A stretch of DNA of 48,200 nt, taken from the NCBI GenBank assembly GCA_020723125.1, contig DYJM01000006.1, forward strand, positions 1 through 48,200, given 5' to 3'. Shown here one piece after another: positions 1 through 7,852 of this stretch. The position numbers were made by a program, and so were the translations under genes. Positions within the stretch are counted from its first letter, which is position 1. Every line of letters starts with the position of its first letter. The stretch is from Acidithiobacillus ferrivorans (lineage in GTDB: Bacteria; Pseudomonadota; Gammaproteobacteria; Acidithiobacillales; Acidithiobacillaceae). The notes beneath the pieces were generated by a model. It saw only the letters and a program-made list of their open reading frames with translations, made no database searches and was not told where the DNA came from.

Positions 1-3
1 GCT

Positions 4-1260
4 CTAGGACAGATCCAGTTCTTCCAAAAGCTGCATGATCTTTTCCAGCGAACCGCGCTGCCTTTGGACAAAAGCCAAAGCTCTTTTTCCCTGTTCCTGA
101 GCGTCCTCAGGCTGGCGCAGCCAGTGCGCTAACTGGGCCTCCAGAGCTTCAGCATCATCCGCCTGAACGGCAGCTTCAGCAGCCAGCATATCCCGCGCAA
201 TACTCCGAAAATTTTCCATGTGTGGGCCAAAAATAATGGGACAGGACAATACCGCTGCCTCTAATGGATTATGTCCACCCACAGGGACAAAGCTGCCGCC
301 GACCGTCACCAGATCCGCCGCTGCATAAAAATCCATCACTTCACCCAAGGTATCCACCAGCAAGACGTTTTTACTTTCAACTTCAACATCCCGGGAGCGC
401 AGCACATACCCTATCCCGGCCGCTTGCAGCTCCGCCTCTACGGCACCGCATCGGCTGGGATGCCGGGGAATCAGTACCAGCAAAAGATGGGGCCAATGCG
501 CTCGTAAATGTTCGAGCACCGCTATTGCTATTTTTTCCTCACCGGCATGGGTGGAGGCAAACACCCAAACCTGCCGGGTAGCCAGATGTTGCCGCCAGAT
601 GCGTCCCTTTTCCAGGGCATCCACAGGTTCAGGAAGATCGTACTTGATATTTTCGATGACCAGGACCCGGGAAGCGCCCAGACTCTTGAAAGCCTCGGCA
701 TCCTCGGGACTTTGTGCCACTACCGCCGTCATGGAGGCCAGCGCCGGGCGAAACAAACCCGGAAAACGTCCATATCCCCGCAGCGAACGCGGCGACAGGC
801 GCGCATTGATCAATAATAGCGGGATAGAAAAGCGGGCCGTCCAGTAGCACAAATTCGGCCAGATTTCGGTTTCCATGATCAGACAAAGGCGCGGCTGCTG
901 ACGCTTCAAAAACCGTCTTATGGCTACCGAAGTATCATAGGGCATATAGTGCTGGCGCACCGTCGAACCCAGACGCTGGGCGACGATGGCAGCACCCGTT
1001 GGGGTTGTGCTGGTCAGCAGAATGGGAATGTCGGGATAGCGCTTTTGCAGGGCATGCACCAGCGGGATGGCGGCAATGGCTTCTCCGACACTGACTGCAT
1101 GAATCCATAGGGGACGATCCTGATGCATTTCTCCCCAGCCGAAGCGTTCCCGCCATCTTTCCCGGTAAGACGGGCGACACCAGCCGCGCCACAAGGTGAA
1201 AAGCAACAGGAACGGACTGAAAAGACCGAGTAATCCCGCGTAAATACGGCGATTCATCAT
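4..1260 (-). CDS. waaA: 3-deoxy-D-manno-octulosonic acid (Kdo) transferase
   Basis: Transfers Kdo from CMP-Kdo to lipid IVA at the cytoplasmic face of the inner membrane, the first core sugar step of LPS. The 418-residue protein starts with a hydrophobic membrane-anchor stretch (LLGLFSPFLLLFTLW) followed by the family signature WIHAVSVGE, whose Glu fits the catalytic base. The C-terminal GT-B half has VGGSFVPVGGHNPLEAA, the CMP-binding loop typical of WaaA. I chose ATG at 1260 because it overlaps the stop of the upstream phosphatase gene as ATGA; a longer frame exists from a TTG at 1290 but would overlap that gene by 34 nt. An ATG at 1257 is also possible. It is the last gene of the minus-strand run inside this window. 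Whether it adds one or two Kdo residues cannot be read from sequence. Confidence 0.95.
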   Translation of the reverse strand: MMNRRIYAGLLGLFSPFLLLFTLWRGWCRPSYRERWRERFGWGEMHQDRPLWIHAVSVGEAIAAIPLVHALQKRYPDIPILLTSTTPTGAAIVAQRLGSTVRQHYMPYDTSVAIRRFLKRQQPRLCLIMETEIWPNLCYWTARFSIPLLLINARLSPRSLRGYGRFPGLFRPALASMTAVVAQSPEDAEAFKSLGASRVLVIENIKYDLPEPVDALEKGRIWRQHLATRQVWVFASTHAGEEKIAIAVLEHLRAHWPHLLLVLIPRHPSRCGAVEAELQAAGIGYVLRSRDVEVESKNVLLVDTLGEVMDFYAAADLVTVGGSFVPVGGHNPLEAAVLSCPIIFGPHMENFRSIARDMLAAEAAVQADDAEALEAQLAHWLRQPEDAQEQGKRALAFVQRQRGSLEKIMQLLEELDLS

Positions 1261-1937
1261 TCGCGATGCAACAGACGATCGGTCAGCCAATCCAGACGAT
1301 ACCAGGGGCGGAAACTCTTTAGCAGTACCTCCCGGTCATAGTCGCGCTCAACCCACTGGCGCAAGGTCAACCCCGGTTCATTGCCAAGAGCCTGCCGATA
1401 ACTCGCAAAAAACCAGTCAAGAATCCCGGTATTGGCATGACGGATATGACCAAAGGGCCATAAGCGCAACTGCTTTTGGGCTTCCGCAATGGGTTGCTGC
1501 AAGACCAGGTGCATGTACAGAACGCTCATGAACCCGGCCCGATCTGCCCCCGATTTGCAGTGCAACAAAAAAGGTTTAGGGAGCTCTGTCAACAAATCCA
1601 TGGCTGCCAGTAAACGCTCTTTTTCGGGTAAATCCCGGGAACCAAAACCATGCAGAACAATATGCTGCATTCCGGTAGCGTCACAAATTTCCTGTTCCAG
1701 ACGGTAATGGGGTTCCTTGGGCGCAGGAGCCCGCAGGTTCAGCACCGCCCGGAGAGCATGGCGCCTATGCCAGAGCCGCAACTGTCTTGGCGAAGGTTGT
1801 GCCGAACGAAATACCCCCGGTGCCATTTCATGGAAATTGGCATAAAACCATTCCCGAAATATGCCGTGATCGGTCCAGAATTGATGGCGGCGATAGCGTC
1901 GACGCTCTTCCGGCAAAAGCCTGAGGGACGGATTCAT
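1257..1937 (-). CDS. Dual-specificity/tyrosine phosphatase-like protein in LPS cluster
   Basis: A 226-residue soluble protein with the Cys-based phosphatase signature HCKSGADRAG (nucleophile Cys127, P-loop Arg133, the HCx5R motif). An Asp at about residue 102 in GSRDLPEKE could be the general acid. Upstream, GVFRSAQPSPRQL resembles the N-terminal part of bacterial DSP-like enzymes. No signal peptide or membrane segment is seen, so it should act in the cytoplasm. It overlaps waaC upstream and waaA downstream, both by ATGA, so it is almost surely co-translated with core LPS enzymes. Substrate unknown: it could dephosphorylate an LPS sugar intermediate, a phosphoinositide-like or phosphotyrosine target, or regulate the pathway. 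The fold call is firm; the role is open. Confidence 0.85.
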   Translation of the reverse strand: MNPSLRLLPEERRRYRRHQFWTDHGIFREWFYANFHEMAPGVFRSAQPSPRQLRLWHRRHALRAVLNLRAPAPKEPHYRLEQEICDATGMQHIVLHGFGSRDLPEKERLLAAMDLLTELPKPFLLHCKSGADRAGFMSVLYMHLVLQQPIAEAQKQLRLWPFGHIRHANTGILDWFFASYRQALGNEPGLTLRQWVERDYDREVLLKSFRPWYRLDWLTDRLLHRE

Positions 1938-2995
1938 GAAGCGGACGACTCCAGCAAGGAAGATAAAGCGGCCCAGACCCGATCAGGCTCCAGCGCCTCC
2001 TGGCAAAGTATCCGGCCATTTTGCGCCTCGGGCAACGGACAGCGGGTTTTGCCGCAGGGGGCGCAGGATTGCGGGCTTTGCAGGTTGATCTGTTGCGCTC
2101 CTCCGTGGGCTAACTGTTCTACAGATGTAGGTCCATACAGTGTTACTCCTGCCAGCCCCAGCGCACTGCCCAGATAAGACAGCCCGGTATCCATCCCGAC
2201 AAAAGCCTGCGCTTTGCTCATGACCATAGCCAGAGTTTCCAGATTCAAGCGCGGAAGCGCTATAACATTATCAGCACCAGATTGAATGCTAGCCACCCGC
2301 AGACGCTCGCGTTCGTCCGCTGCGGGTAGCAATAAATTCAAGCCGTTTACGCGCATGCGAGAAGCCAATGCCCTCCAGTGCCGTTCCGGCCACTCCTTGG
2401 TTTTCCAGGCAGCAGAAGTCGCGTGAAACCCTATGACAAAAGGCCTTGTGACCCATTGAGCCAACGGATCATCCAACGCCTGATCCTGCCATTGCCTGCG
2501 AAGATAAGCCAAAGCAAAGTCAGGCAGCGTATCCGGAAGCGGATATTGCAACGCCGCCGCGAACAACTGACGATTGCGGGCAATGGCAGGACTGGACCAG
2601 GGAACCGTAAAGCGCTGTTGATACAAGCGGGAAGCCCCTGGCTCTCTGGCACTGTCCGCCGCCAGTCCCAAAACCGGAGCACCCGCCAGCCGGGCCAGCA
2701 ATGCACTTTTATAGAGTCCCTGACTATCCAGCACCGCATCATAGTGCTTCGCAAGCAGGGTGTTGCGGAGCTGGCGCAGTTCGGCAGGAAAAGTAAGTGG
2801 TGTTTGTTTCAGAGCCCGCAGAGAAAAAGGCATGGCATTTTTGACTTTCGGATGCCAGGCAACAATCGGAACGAAAGCAGGCTCCACCAGCCAGTCCACT
2901 TCCACATCAGGACAATGCACCGCCAAATCGGACATGGCCGGCAAAGTATGGAGCACATCCCCCAAGGAGCTGAGGCGCAGCAGCAGCAAATTCAC
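1934..2995 (-). CDS. waaC: Lipopolysaccharide heptosyltransferase I
   Basis: A GT9-family enzyme of 353 residues, likely adding the first L-glycero-D-manno-heptose to Kdo2-lipid A from ADP-heptose. The N-terminus (LLLRLSSLGDVLHTLPA) is the canonical GT9 strand-loop with the GD motif. The C-terminal half holds ATSAAWKTKEWPERHW and the nucleotide-sugar loop GMDTGLSYLGSALGL followed by TLYGPTS, closest to WaaC rather than WaaF. The start is GTG at 2995, overlapping the stop of the GT2 gene as GTGA. The C-terminal Cys cluster CAPCGKTRCPL is common in this family. Downstream it overlaps the phosphatase gene. Heptosyltransferase I versus II is assigned from motif resemblance only. Confidence 0.9.
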   Translation of the reverse strand: MNLLLLRLSSLGDVLHTLPAMSDLAVHCPDVEVDWLVEPAFVPIVAWHPKVKNAMPFSLRALKQTPLTFPAELRQLRNTLLAKHYDAVLDSQGLYKSALLARLAGAPVLGLAADSAREPGASRLYQQRFTVPWSSPAIARNRQLFAAALQYPLPDTLPDFALAYLRRQWQDQALDDPLAQWVTRPFVIGFHATSAAWKTKEWPERHWRALASRMRVNGLNLLLPAADERERLRVASIQSGADNVIALPRLNLETLAMVMSKAQAFVGMDTGLSYLGSALGLAGVTLYGPTSVEQLAHGGAQQINLQSPQSCAPCGKTRCPLPEAQNGRILCQEALEPDRVWAALSSLLESSAS

Positions 2996-3762
2996 GAATT
3001 TTCCTTGTCCTGCAACTGCATCTCACGGGCAATGGCATATTTCATGAAGGCCCCCAAGGCAGTAGTCCAGGCAATGGCAGCACCATCGACGCCGTCGAGA
3101 ATGCCCAGGCGCAGGAAATAAGCCCTGAAAAAAGCCCAAAATGCATGAGTCGTCGGAGTCCAAGACGATATAGCATGCCCCCTAGACTTTACCAATTGCG
3201 CATTCAGTTCTGCATATCGTTGAGTTTTCTCCATCAATTGTACCAAGGAAGCATAGGAGTGATGTGCTAAAGCGTAACCAGGAAGATTTCCTGTTTTCCC
3301 TTCGCATTGCCAGGACTCATGAACTAAATCGTCGGGATCATAGGCTCCTCGACGACGATCAAAAATACGCAGAACCTCATCATGGCGCCAGTCTCCGAAG
3401 TTAATTCGCCGACCATGGAATACACTGTAGCGCATCAAAAAATAAGCTGATGCAGCGGGCTCTTGCTGCAGTAGTTGCTGAATTTTCTCCCTACCATCGG
3501 AGGTCAGCACTTCATCGCTGTCCATCATTAACACCCAGTCATTAATTGCTTGCGCCAAAGCCCAGTTACGCTGTTTCGCGAAGCCTTCCCAAGAATGATT
3601 TAAAACTCGTGCGCCAAAGGAATTGGCGATTTCCAGAGTATCATCGCTGGAACCAGAATCGACAACTAGAACTTCTTGCCCTATTCCAGTAATGCTTTGC
3701 AAAGAAGCACGTAAAGTACGACTGGAATTATATGTAAGATAGACTATGGATAGCGGGATCAG
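2992..3762 (-). CDS. GT2 glycosyltransferase, WaaE/KdtX-like, probable CTG start
   Basis: Family 2 glycosyltransferase related to WaaE/KdtX, which add glucose to the first heptose of the inner core. The body has VVDSGSSDDT (nucleotide-binding Asp) and MMDSDE (the DxD metal site). The first ATG in frame would begin at MQSITGIG (3702) and cut off the first beta-strand and helix of the fold. Extending in frame gives IPLSIVYLTYNSSRTLRASL, exactly the missing GT2 N-terminus, back to CTG at 3762-3760, just inside a stop. GAGAGG lies 8 nt before this CTG, and CTGA overlaps the stop of the ligase gene upstream, mirroring the ATGA overlap of the next junction. I therefore annotate 256 residues with a CTG start. 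No membrane anchor is obvious. Confidence 0.85.
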   Translation of the reverse strand: MIPLSIVYLTYNSSRTLRASLQSITGIGQEVLVVDSGSSDDTLEIANSFGARVLNHSWEGFAKQRNWALAQAINDWVLMMDSDEVLTSDGREKIQQLLQQEPAASAYFLMRYSVFHGRRINFGDWRHDEVLRIFDRRRGAYDPDDLVHESWQCEGKTGNLPGYALAHHSYASLVQLMEKTQRYAELNAQLVKSRGHAISSWTPTTHAFWAFFRAYFLRLGILDGVDGAAIAWTTALGAFMKYAIAREMQLQDKENS

Positions 3763-4949
3763 AGCTCAGCCCTCTCGCGCCTATGCAATGGCAACCCAGC
3801 CATGAGGGCTACAGTGATGGCATCTGCATAACCCCAGTTAAGAGAATCAAAAAGGCCGCCCACCAGATAGATAATGAAATAACTCAATGCAAACCATCCC
3901 CAAGGAGTATTCCGTGCAAACCAGGCTTCCCGGCCGACAAACCAGATCACCAACAGGAAAAGTATCAAGCCGATACTGCCTTGACTGGCTGCCACACTTA
4001 AAAAGCTGTTGGCGGCAGTGTTCATAATGAACCCGCCGTCTCCGGGTATGATGTGAGCGTGCATCAATTGCAATGCTGCAGGATAAAAGTTTCCGGTACC
4101 AACACCTACCAAGGGATGATTAAAGAACATTAATAGTCCTGCCCACATGGCCAACAAGCGTAATCCCCAACTGCTGCTAATATCATTCTTACCCAGATTG
4201 AAGTGCAGCAGTTCCGTAATACCTTGAGAGAAATGAACACGCAGTTCCGGTGTAAATGCTACCACCAGAATCAATGCCAAACCTAAAACTGGAAGCCCCC
4301 AACGCCAACGCCCCGGGTATAAAATAGCGAGAGCAATCGGAAAGAACAAAACAAATGTCAACTGCCCGGAGCGCGCAGGGGCGATAAAAAGTTGGAGAAT
4401 GAATAAAAGAAATAAGAGGGTTGTTGTCCAGCGAGGGAAACACCATTGGTATTTCCAGTCATAACTGAGCCAAAAAAGGGCATGGGCAAGGATGAACGAC
4501 AAAAAAATATGATCGCATAGACCGGTCATAGGCCCGTCCCCATTCGGCCAGGGCAAGAGCTGCAAGGTCATCATGATGGCAATTAGCTCATTCAGTAAAA
4601 TGCCAAAAAGAAAATAACGAATAACAATCTTTATTGTTGCCTGATTCCAGCTCAGAGTGGCGCCCAAAAAGGCTAACAGGCCATAACCAGTGGCTACGGC
4701 TACTTTCTGCCCAAAGAACATGTTAGTTGTCCACGCTAGACCGATGAGAGTCCAAAGGATGAATAAGGCCCACGGCCAAGCCCAACGCCGTAGACCAATC
4801 TGTCGCCAGTTTTGCCACTCATTGCTGAGTCCATAGACAAGCAGCAATAGTCCCAATGCGATACCTGAACCCGCAGTAGTAATCGGAAACAAAAAGAGGG
4901 GAAGTCCATAAAAATGTGGAACCACCCGGGCATGGATCAACCTTTTCAT
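3759..4949 (-). CDS. O-antigen ligase/polymerase family membrane protein
   Basis: A 396-residue polytopic inner-membrane protein with about ten hydrophobic segments and a larger loop near residues 285-330 (GVGTGNFYPAALQL, then GGFIMNTAANSFL). This is the layout of the WaaL/Wzy (O-antigen ligase) family, which joins undecaprenyl-linked polymer to lipid A-core in the periplasm, or polymerises O units. Start chosen at ATG 4949: GAGAGGG precedes it by about 5 nt and it overlaps the upstream GT9 stop as ATGA; a longer frame to 4985 is less likely. The HN pair usually seen before the xxL motif reads AN here, which is unusual. G+C is low locally. Neighbouring core enzymes favour WaaL over Wzy. Confidence 0.8.
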   Translation of the reverse strand: MKRLIHARVVPHFYGLPLFLFPITTAGSGIALGLLLLVYGLSNEWQNWRQIGLRRWAWPWALFILWTLIGLAWTTNMFFGQKVAVATGYGLLAFLGATLSWNQATIKIVIRYFLFGILLNELIAIMMTLQLLPWPNGDGPMTGLCDHIFLSFILAHALFWLSYDWKYQWCFPRWTTTLLFLLFILQLFIAPARSGQLTFVLFFPIALAILYPGRWRWGLPVLGLALILVVAFTPELRVHFSQGITELLHFNLGKNDISSSWGLRLLAMWAGLLMFFNHPLVGVGTGNFYPAALQLMHAHIIPGDGGFIMNTAANSFLSVAASQGSIGLILFLLVIWFVGREAWFARNTPWGWFALSYFIIYLVGGLFDSLNWGYADAITVALMAGLPLHRRERAEL

Positions 4950-6040
4950 GAGGCCCTCTCGTACTGGAAATGATGGCGTAAACATACACCCAGCTGCTCG
5001 ATCGTGGGTGCGACCAGTATCTGAATATTTTCTTCACAATGATATGCTGTTGGTTCTTCAAAATTAAACAGCGCAATTGTTGGAATGGCTAAACCGACCG
5101 CCATATGGTAGGGCCCAGAATCGCTGGAAATAAAAACCTGGCACGCATTGATTAGTCCGGTAAGTTCAGAGAGAGAAATCTTACCTGCGAAATCCATGAT
5201 AGTTCTGGACTCTCCCCAACTCTGGCGATATTGCTCAACGAAGCTTTCATTAATAACTTGTTCTTCTGCAGATCCGCTAAGTAAAATAGTTACATCGTCA
5301 GGAAGGTATTGAGGCCCCAAAGCTGCAACGAGCAATTCGACAGATGGGCGTCGAGATTCAGCTCCCTTTGTTCCACAGCCAATATTAAGTCCTAATAACC
5401 TACTCGTGCCAAGTTTATTTAATTTATTTTCCTGCCAATTTTTCCCTGCATTAGTGCAAACTAGTGATATAGGTTGACCGTGACGCGCCAAACCCAAAGC
5501 TGTCAAGGCAACAAAATCTCGCTCGGTATAATCCATCGGCCAAAGGATATTTCTTTCACGCGCATATTCTTTGAAGGAGATACTAGCGCGATCATACAAA
5601 AATCCCCGTCCAGGCACTTGAGCCACGCCGATAGTCGCTACGTCATGGAGCTTATATCTCAGAAAGCGGGTCACAAGAGCTGTTTCCAAACCATGAGGTT
5701 CATGATCAATAATTAAATCAGGCTGAATCTGCTCGGCAATTTTCCTCAATTCCGGCAACAGACGTCTCCAGGTTCGAGGCCCCACTCCACGCATCCCCCA
5801 GAAACGCCCTTCCTGCATAGGCAGAAAATGTGCGCTGGAAAGCAGAAAATGTTCACGAATCAATGCTTCACTGGGATATCCTGGCCAGCGCGTTAAAAAC
5901 AGCAAATGCAACTCGACATCGGGCCAACGTTTTTTGAGGACGGCCCAGGCCGCAGAGCTGCGGAGAATATCACCTATGCCCGCGCTGTGGGATTTGATCA
6001 GTAAAATACGCCGGGGATTGGCAGGAATAGCACGCGCCAT
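4946..6040 (-). CDS. GT9 family heptosyltransferase-like protein
   Basis: A second GT9 enzyme, 364 residues. It starts with RRILLIKSHSAGIGDILRS, the GT9 N-terminal strand with GD motif, and carries SSDSGPYHMAVGLAIPTIALF, the ADP-sugar-binding loop. It may be heptosyltransferase II (WaaF) or III-like; I cannot decide. Start chosen at ATG 6040 because the family's first strand begins there. An in-frame extension to 6145 would overlap the GT4 gene by 83 nt. The ATG has only a weak ribosome site, but a seven-codon ORF that itself has a good site ends 2 nt before it (see the mini-ORF entry). Base composition is A+T-rich (20 G+C of 60 at 5401-5460), unlike secA or dcw genes, suggesting acquired or fast-evolving core sugar genes. 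Confidence 0.85.
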   Translation of the reverse strand: MARAIPANPRRILLIKSHSAGIGDILRSSAAWAVLKKRWPDVELHLLFLTRWPGYPSEALIREHFLLSSAHFLPMQEGRFWGMRGVGPRTWRRLLPELRKIAEQIQPDLIIDHEPHGLETALVTRFLRYKLHDVATIGVAQVPGRGFLYDRASISFKEYARERNILWPMDYTERDFVALTALGLARHGQPISLVCTNAGKNWQENKLNKLGTSRLLGLNIGCGTKGAESRRPSVELLVAALGPQYLPDDVTILLSGSAEEQVINESFVEQYRQSWGESRTIMDFAGKISLSELTGLINACQVFISSDSGPYHMAVGLAIPTIALFNFEEPTAYHCEENIQILVAPTIEQLGVCLRHHFQYERAS

Positions 6041-6042
6041 GT

Positions 6043-6066
6043 TTAGCCCACAAAACCAGCAATCAT
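6043..6066 (-). CDS. Seven-codon leader ORF coupling GT4 and GT9 genes (candidate)
   Basis: On the minus strand an ATG at 6066-6064 overlaps the GT4 stop as ATGA, has AGGAG about 8 nt upstream, and reads MIAGFVG followed by TAA; two bases later lies the ATG of the GT9 gene, which has no good ribosome site of its own. This is the arrangement expected for termination-reinitiation coupling. It could instead be a fortuitous remnant. I see no meaning in the peptide itself. Confidence 0.4.
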   Translation of the reverse strand: MIAGFVG

Positions 6067-7139
6067 TGCTGCAACTCCTGCAAAAATTTACAGGCAATGT
6101 TTTCCGAGGCAAATCCTGTTGCGTAAACAGGTCCTGCATCAGCAAAATTTTCTCGCAACGCCGGATCCGCCAACAAACTCAGCAGAGCATTTTCCCAGCG
6201 CAAAACATCTCCAGCCGGCAACAACCATCCTCCCTGACCATCCACAAAACTTTCGGGAATACCCCCTATGTCCGCGCCCAGCACTGGTGTTCCACAGGCC
6301 TGGGCCTCCAGGCAAACCCGGCCGAAAGTATCGGGTTCTATGGACGGCAGGGCCAGAGCATCCATCACACTATACCAAGGCATTACCGGATTTTGCCAAC
6401 CCAGCACATGGTGCCAGGATTTATTGGCCAGTCGGGAGCGTAATGCTTCCTCATGCGCTCCGCCGCCTAACCATAAGCCATGAACATGGGCATTTTGTGC
6501 GTGGGCGGCATCAATGGCATCGGCCAGCATGAAAACGCCTTTACCCCGATGCCAGGCACCCACAAAACCCAAGAGGAAATCCGCATCAGTCAGCCCTAAA
6601 TCGCGTCGCCCATTGTGACGGGCATCAGCATCCCGATGGAATTCTTCCAGATGGATGGGATTCAGGAGTACTTCTACCCGCTCCGGAGGAATGCCCTGTT
6701 CTATCAGACGACGACGCAAGTATTCGGATATGGCGAAAAGCCGCAAGGGCCAGCGGGATAAAAGCCAGCGGGTGCTGGGTCTGAGGCGCAAATCCATATG
6801 CCGGAACAATACCAGAGGACATCCACTCATCCGACTGAGTATGGCCAACGGCCAGTATTCCTTGCTGAAACTCCCGATCAACCAATCGGGCTGGACACTG
6901 CGAATTGTCTTCCATAGCTTGCGCATGGCGGGCACATCGGCACTGTTACGGAACATCCCATAGTGCAACTTGACCAAACTATCTGACAGCGCCTCGGCAA
7001 TACGTCCTCGTGGATGCACGAAGGCATGCATATCCACACCGGCATCCGCCAAGGCGCGACACATGGTGATCATATGGGTTTCTGTTCCCCCTCCCCCCGG
7101 ATTTGTGCCTACCCAGAGCAAACGCCGCCCGTTGCTCAA
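6063..7139 (-). CDS. GT4 family glycosyltransferase (LPS core type)
   Basis: A 358-residue GT-B enzyme of family 4. The N-terminal domain begins VGTNPGGGGTETHMITM, the glycine-rich acceptor loop, and the C-terminal domain has LPSIEPDTFGRVCLEAQACG, with the E(x7)E signature of retaining GT4 enzymes. No signal peptide or membrane segment. It overlaps the deacetylase stop as TTGA and begins with TTG at 7139, with GAGGAT about 8 nt upstream; no ATG is available near the fold start. Context points to a hexose or similar sugar added to the outer part of the inner core. Donor and acceptor are unknown. Confidence 0.85.
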   Translation of the reverse strand: MSNGRRLLWVGTNPGGGGTETHMITMCRALADAGVDMHAFVHPRGRIAEALSDSLVKLHYGMFRNSADVPAMRKLWKTIRSVQPDWLIGSFSKEYWPLAILSRMSGCPLVLFRHMDLRLRPSTRWLLSRWPLRLFAISEYLRRRLIEQGIPPERVEVLLNPIHLEEFHRDADARHNGRRDLGLTDADFLLGFVGAWHRGKGVFMLADAIDAAHAQNAHVHGLWLGGGAHEEALRSRLANKSWHHVLGWQNPVMPWYSVMDALALPSIEPDTFGRVCLEAQACGTPVLGADIGGIPESFVDGQGGWLLPAGDVLRWENALLSLLADPALRENFADAGPVYATGFASENIACKFLQELQQ

Positions 7140-7852
7140 TGCCGATCCTCATGTGCTGTCCAGATCTGCATGGGGAATACGTGGGGACCATGATGTCCGC
7201 CAACCATGACCCGGGGAAGGTCAAAAGGGTCCTCCTCCCCCGCTCGGGCGCGCCCCCGACGTACGGTTACCGCCGCCAAAAATCCGGCCTGTTTTGCCGC
7301 TTCCCGTTCGCGTTGTCCTGCGGCTCCGTAGGGATAACAAAATTGCGTGACGGGAACATCCAACAATTCTTCCAGATCCTGTCGGGAACCGGTCATTTCG
7401 TTCAGCAGATCCGCTTCCGTCAGATCCGGCAGACGGGGATGATGACGACTATGGGCGCCGACCTCCATCCCGGCTGCTTGCCATTGCCGCAACTCTGTTG
7501 CGGACATCAACGGCTTGTGTACACCCAGTTCTGCCGCATCCCAGGCATTGTCCGCACCCAGGGCTGCGCTGACCATGTAACAGGTCGCCGTAAATCCATA
7601 ATGCTGCAAAACCGGCAAGGCATTTTCCAGATTATCCCGATAGCCATCATCAAAGGTAATGGCAACCACTTTTCCTTTGGCTTCGCCATGAATATAGGGC
7701 AGGGCCGCAGACATGGACAAACCCTGATAACCGAAGCGATGCAGCAAGGCCATCTGGCGTCGGAATCGTTCTGGAGAAACGTAAAGACCGCGCAATTTCA
7801 CCCCTTTGGGTGCGCGGTCAATATTGTGATACATCAAAATAGGAATGGGCAT
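7136..7852 (-). CDS. Polysaccharide deacetylase (NodB/CE4 family)
   Basis: A 238-residue NodB-homology protein. It begins PIPILMYHNIDRAPKG, has the metal-binding ITFDDGYRDN motif around residue 67, and GAHSRHHPRLPDL, corresponding to the H-x3-H metal ligands. No convincing signal peptide, so it may work on a lipid-linked or cytoplasmic substrate. ATG at 7852 shares one base with the stop of the ArnC-like gene (TGATG). Being translationally coupled to an undecaprenyl-phosphate glycosyltransferase-like gene, it may remove an acyl group from the lipid-linked sugar, as ArnD does for Ara4FN. Specificity is inferred from context only. Confidence 0.85.
   Translation of the reverse strand: MPIPILMYHNIDRAPKGVKLRGLYVSPERFRRQMALLHRFGYQGLSMSAALPYIHGEAKGKVVAITFDDGYRDNLENALPVLQHYGFTATCYMVSAALGADNAWDAAELGVHKPLMSATELRQWQAAGMEVGAHSRHHPRLPDLTEADLLNEMTGSRQDLEELLDVPVTQFCYPYGAAGQREREAAKQAGFLAAVTVRRGRARAGEEDPFDLPRVMVGGHHGPHVFPMQIWTAHEDRH

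Noticed and set aside
6041..6145. N-terminal extension of the GT9 protein containing CRSCSNDCWFC, a Cys-rich finger-like motif
   Set aside because: It lies upstream of the conserved GT9 first strand, mostly inside the GT4 coding sequence, and the ATG at 6040 fits the family. The Cys pattern is most likely chance.
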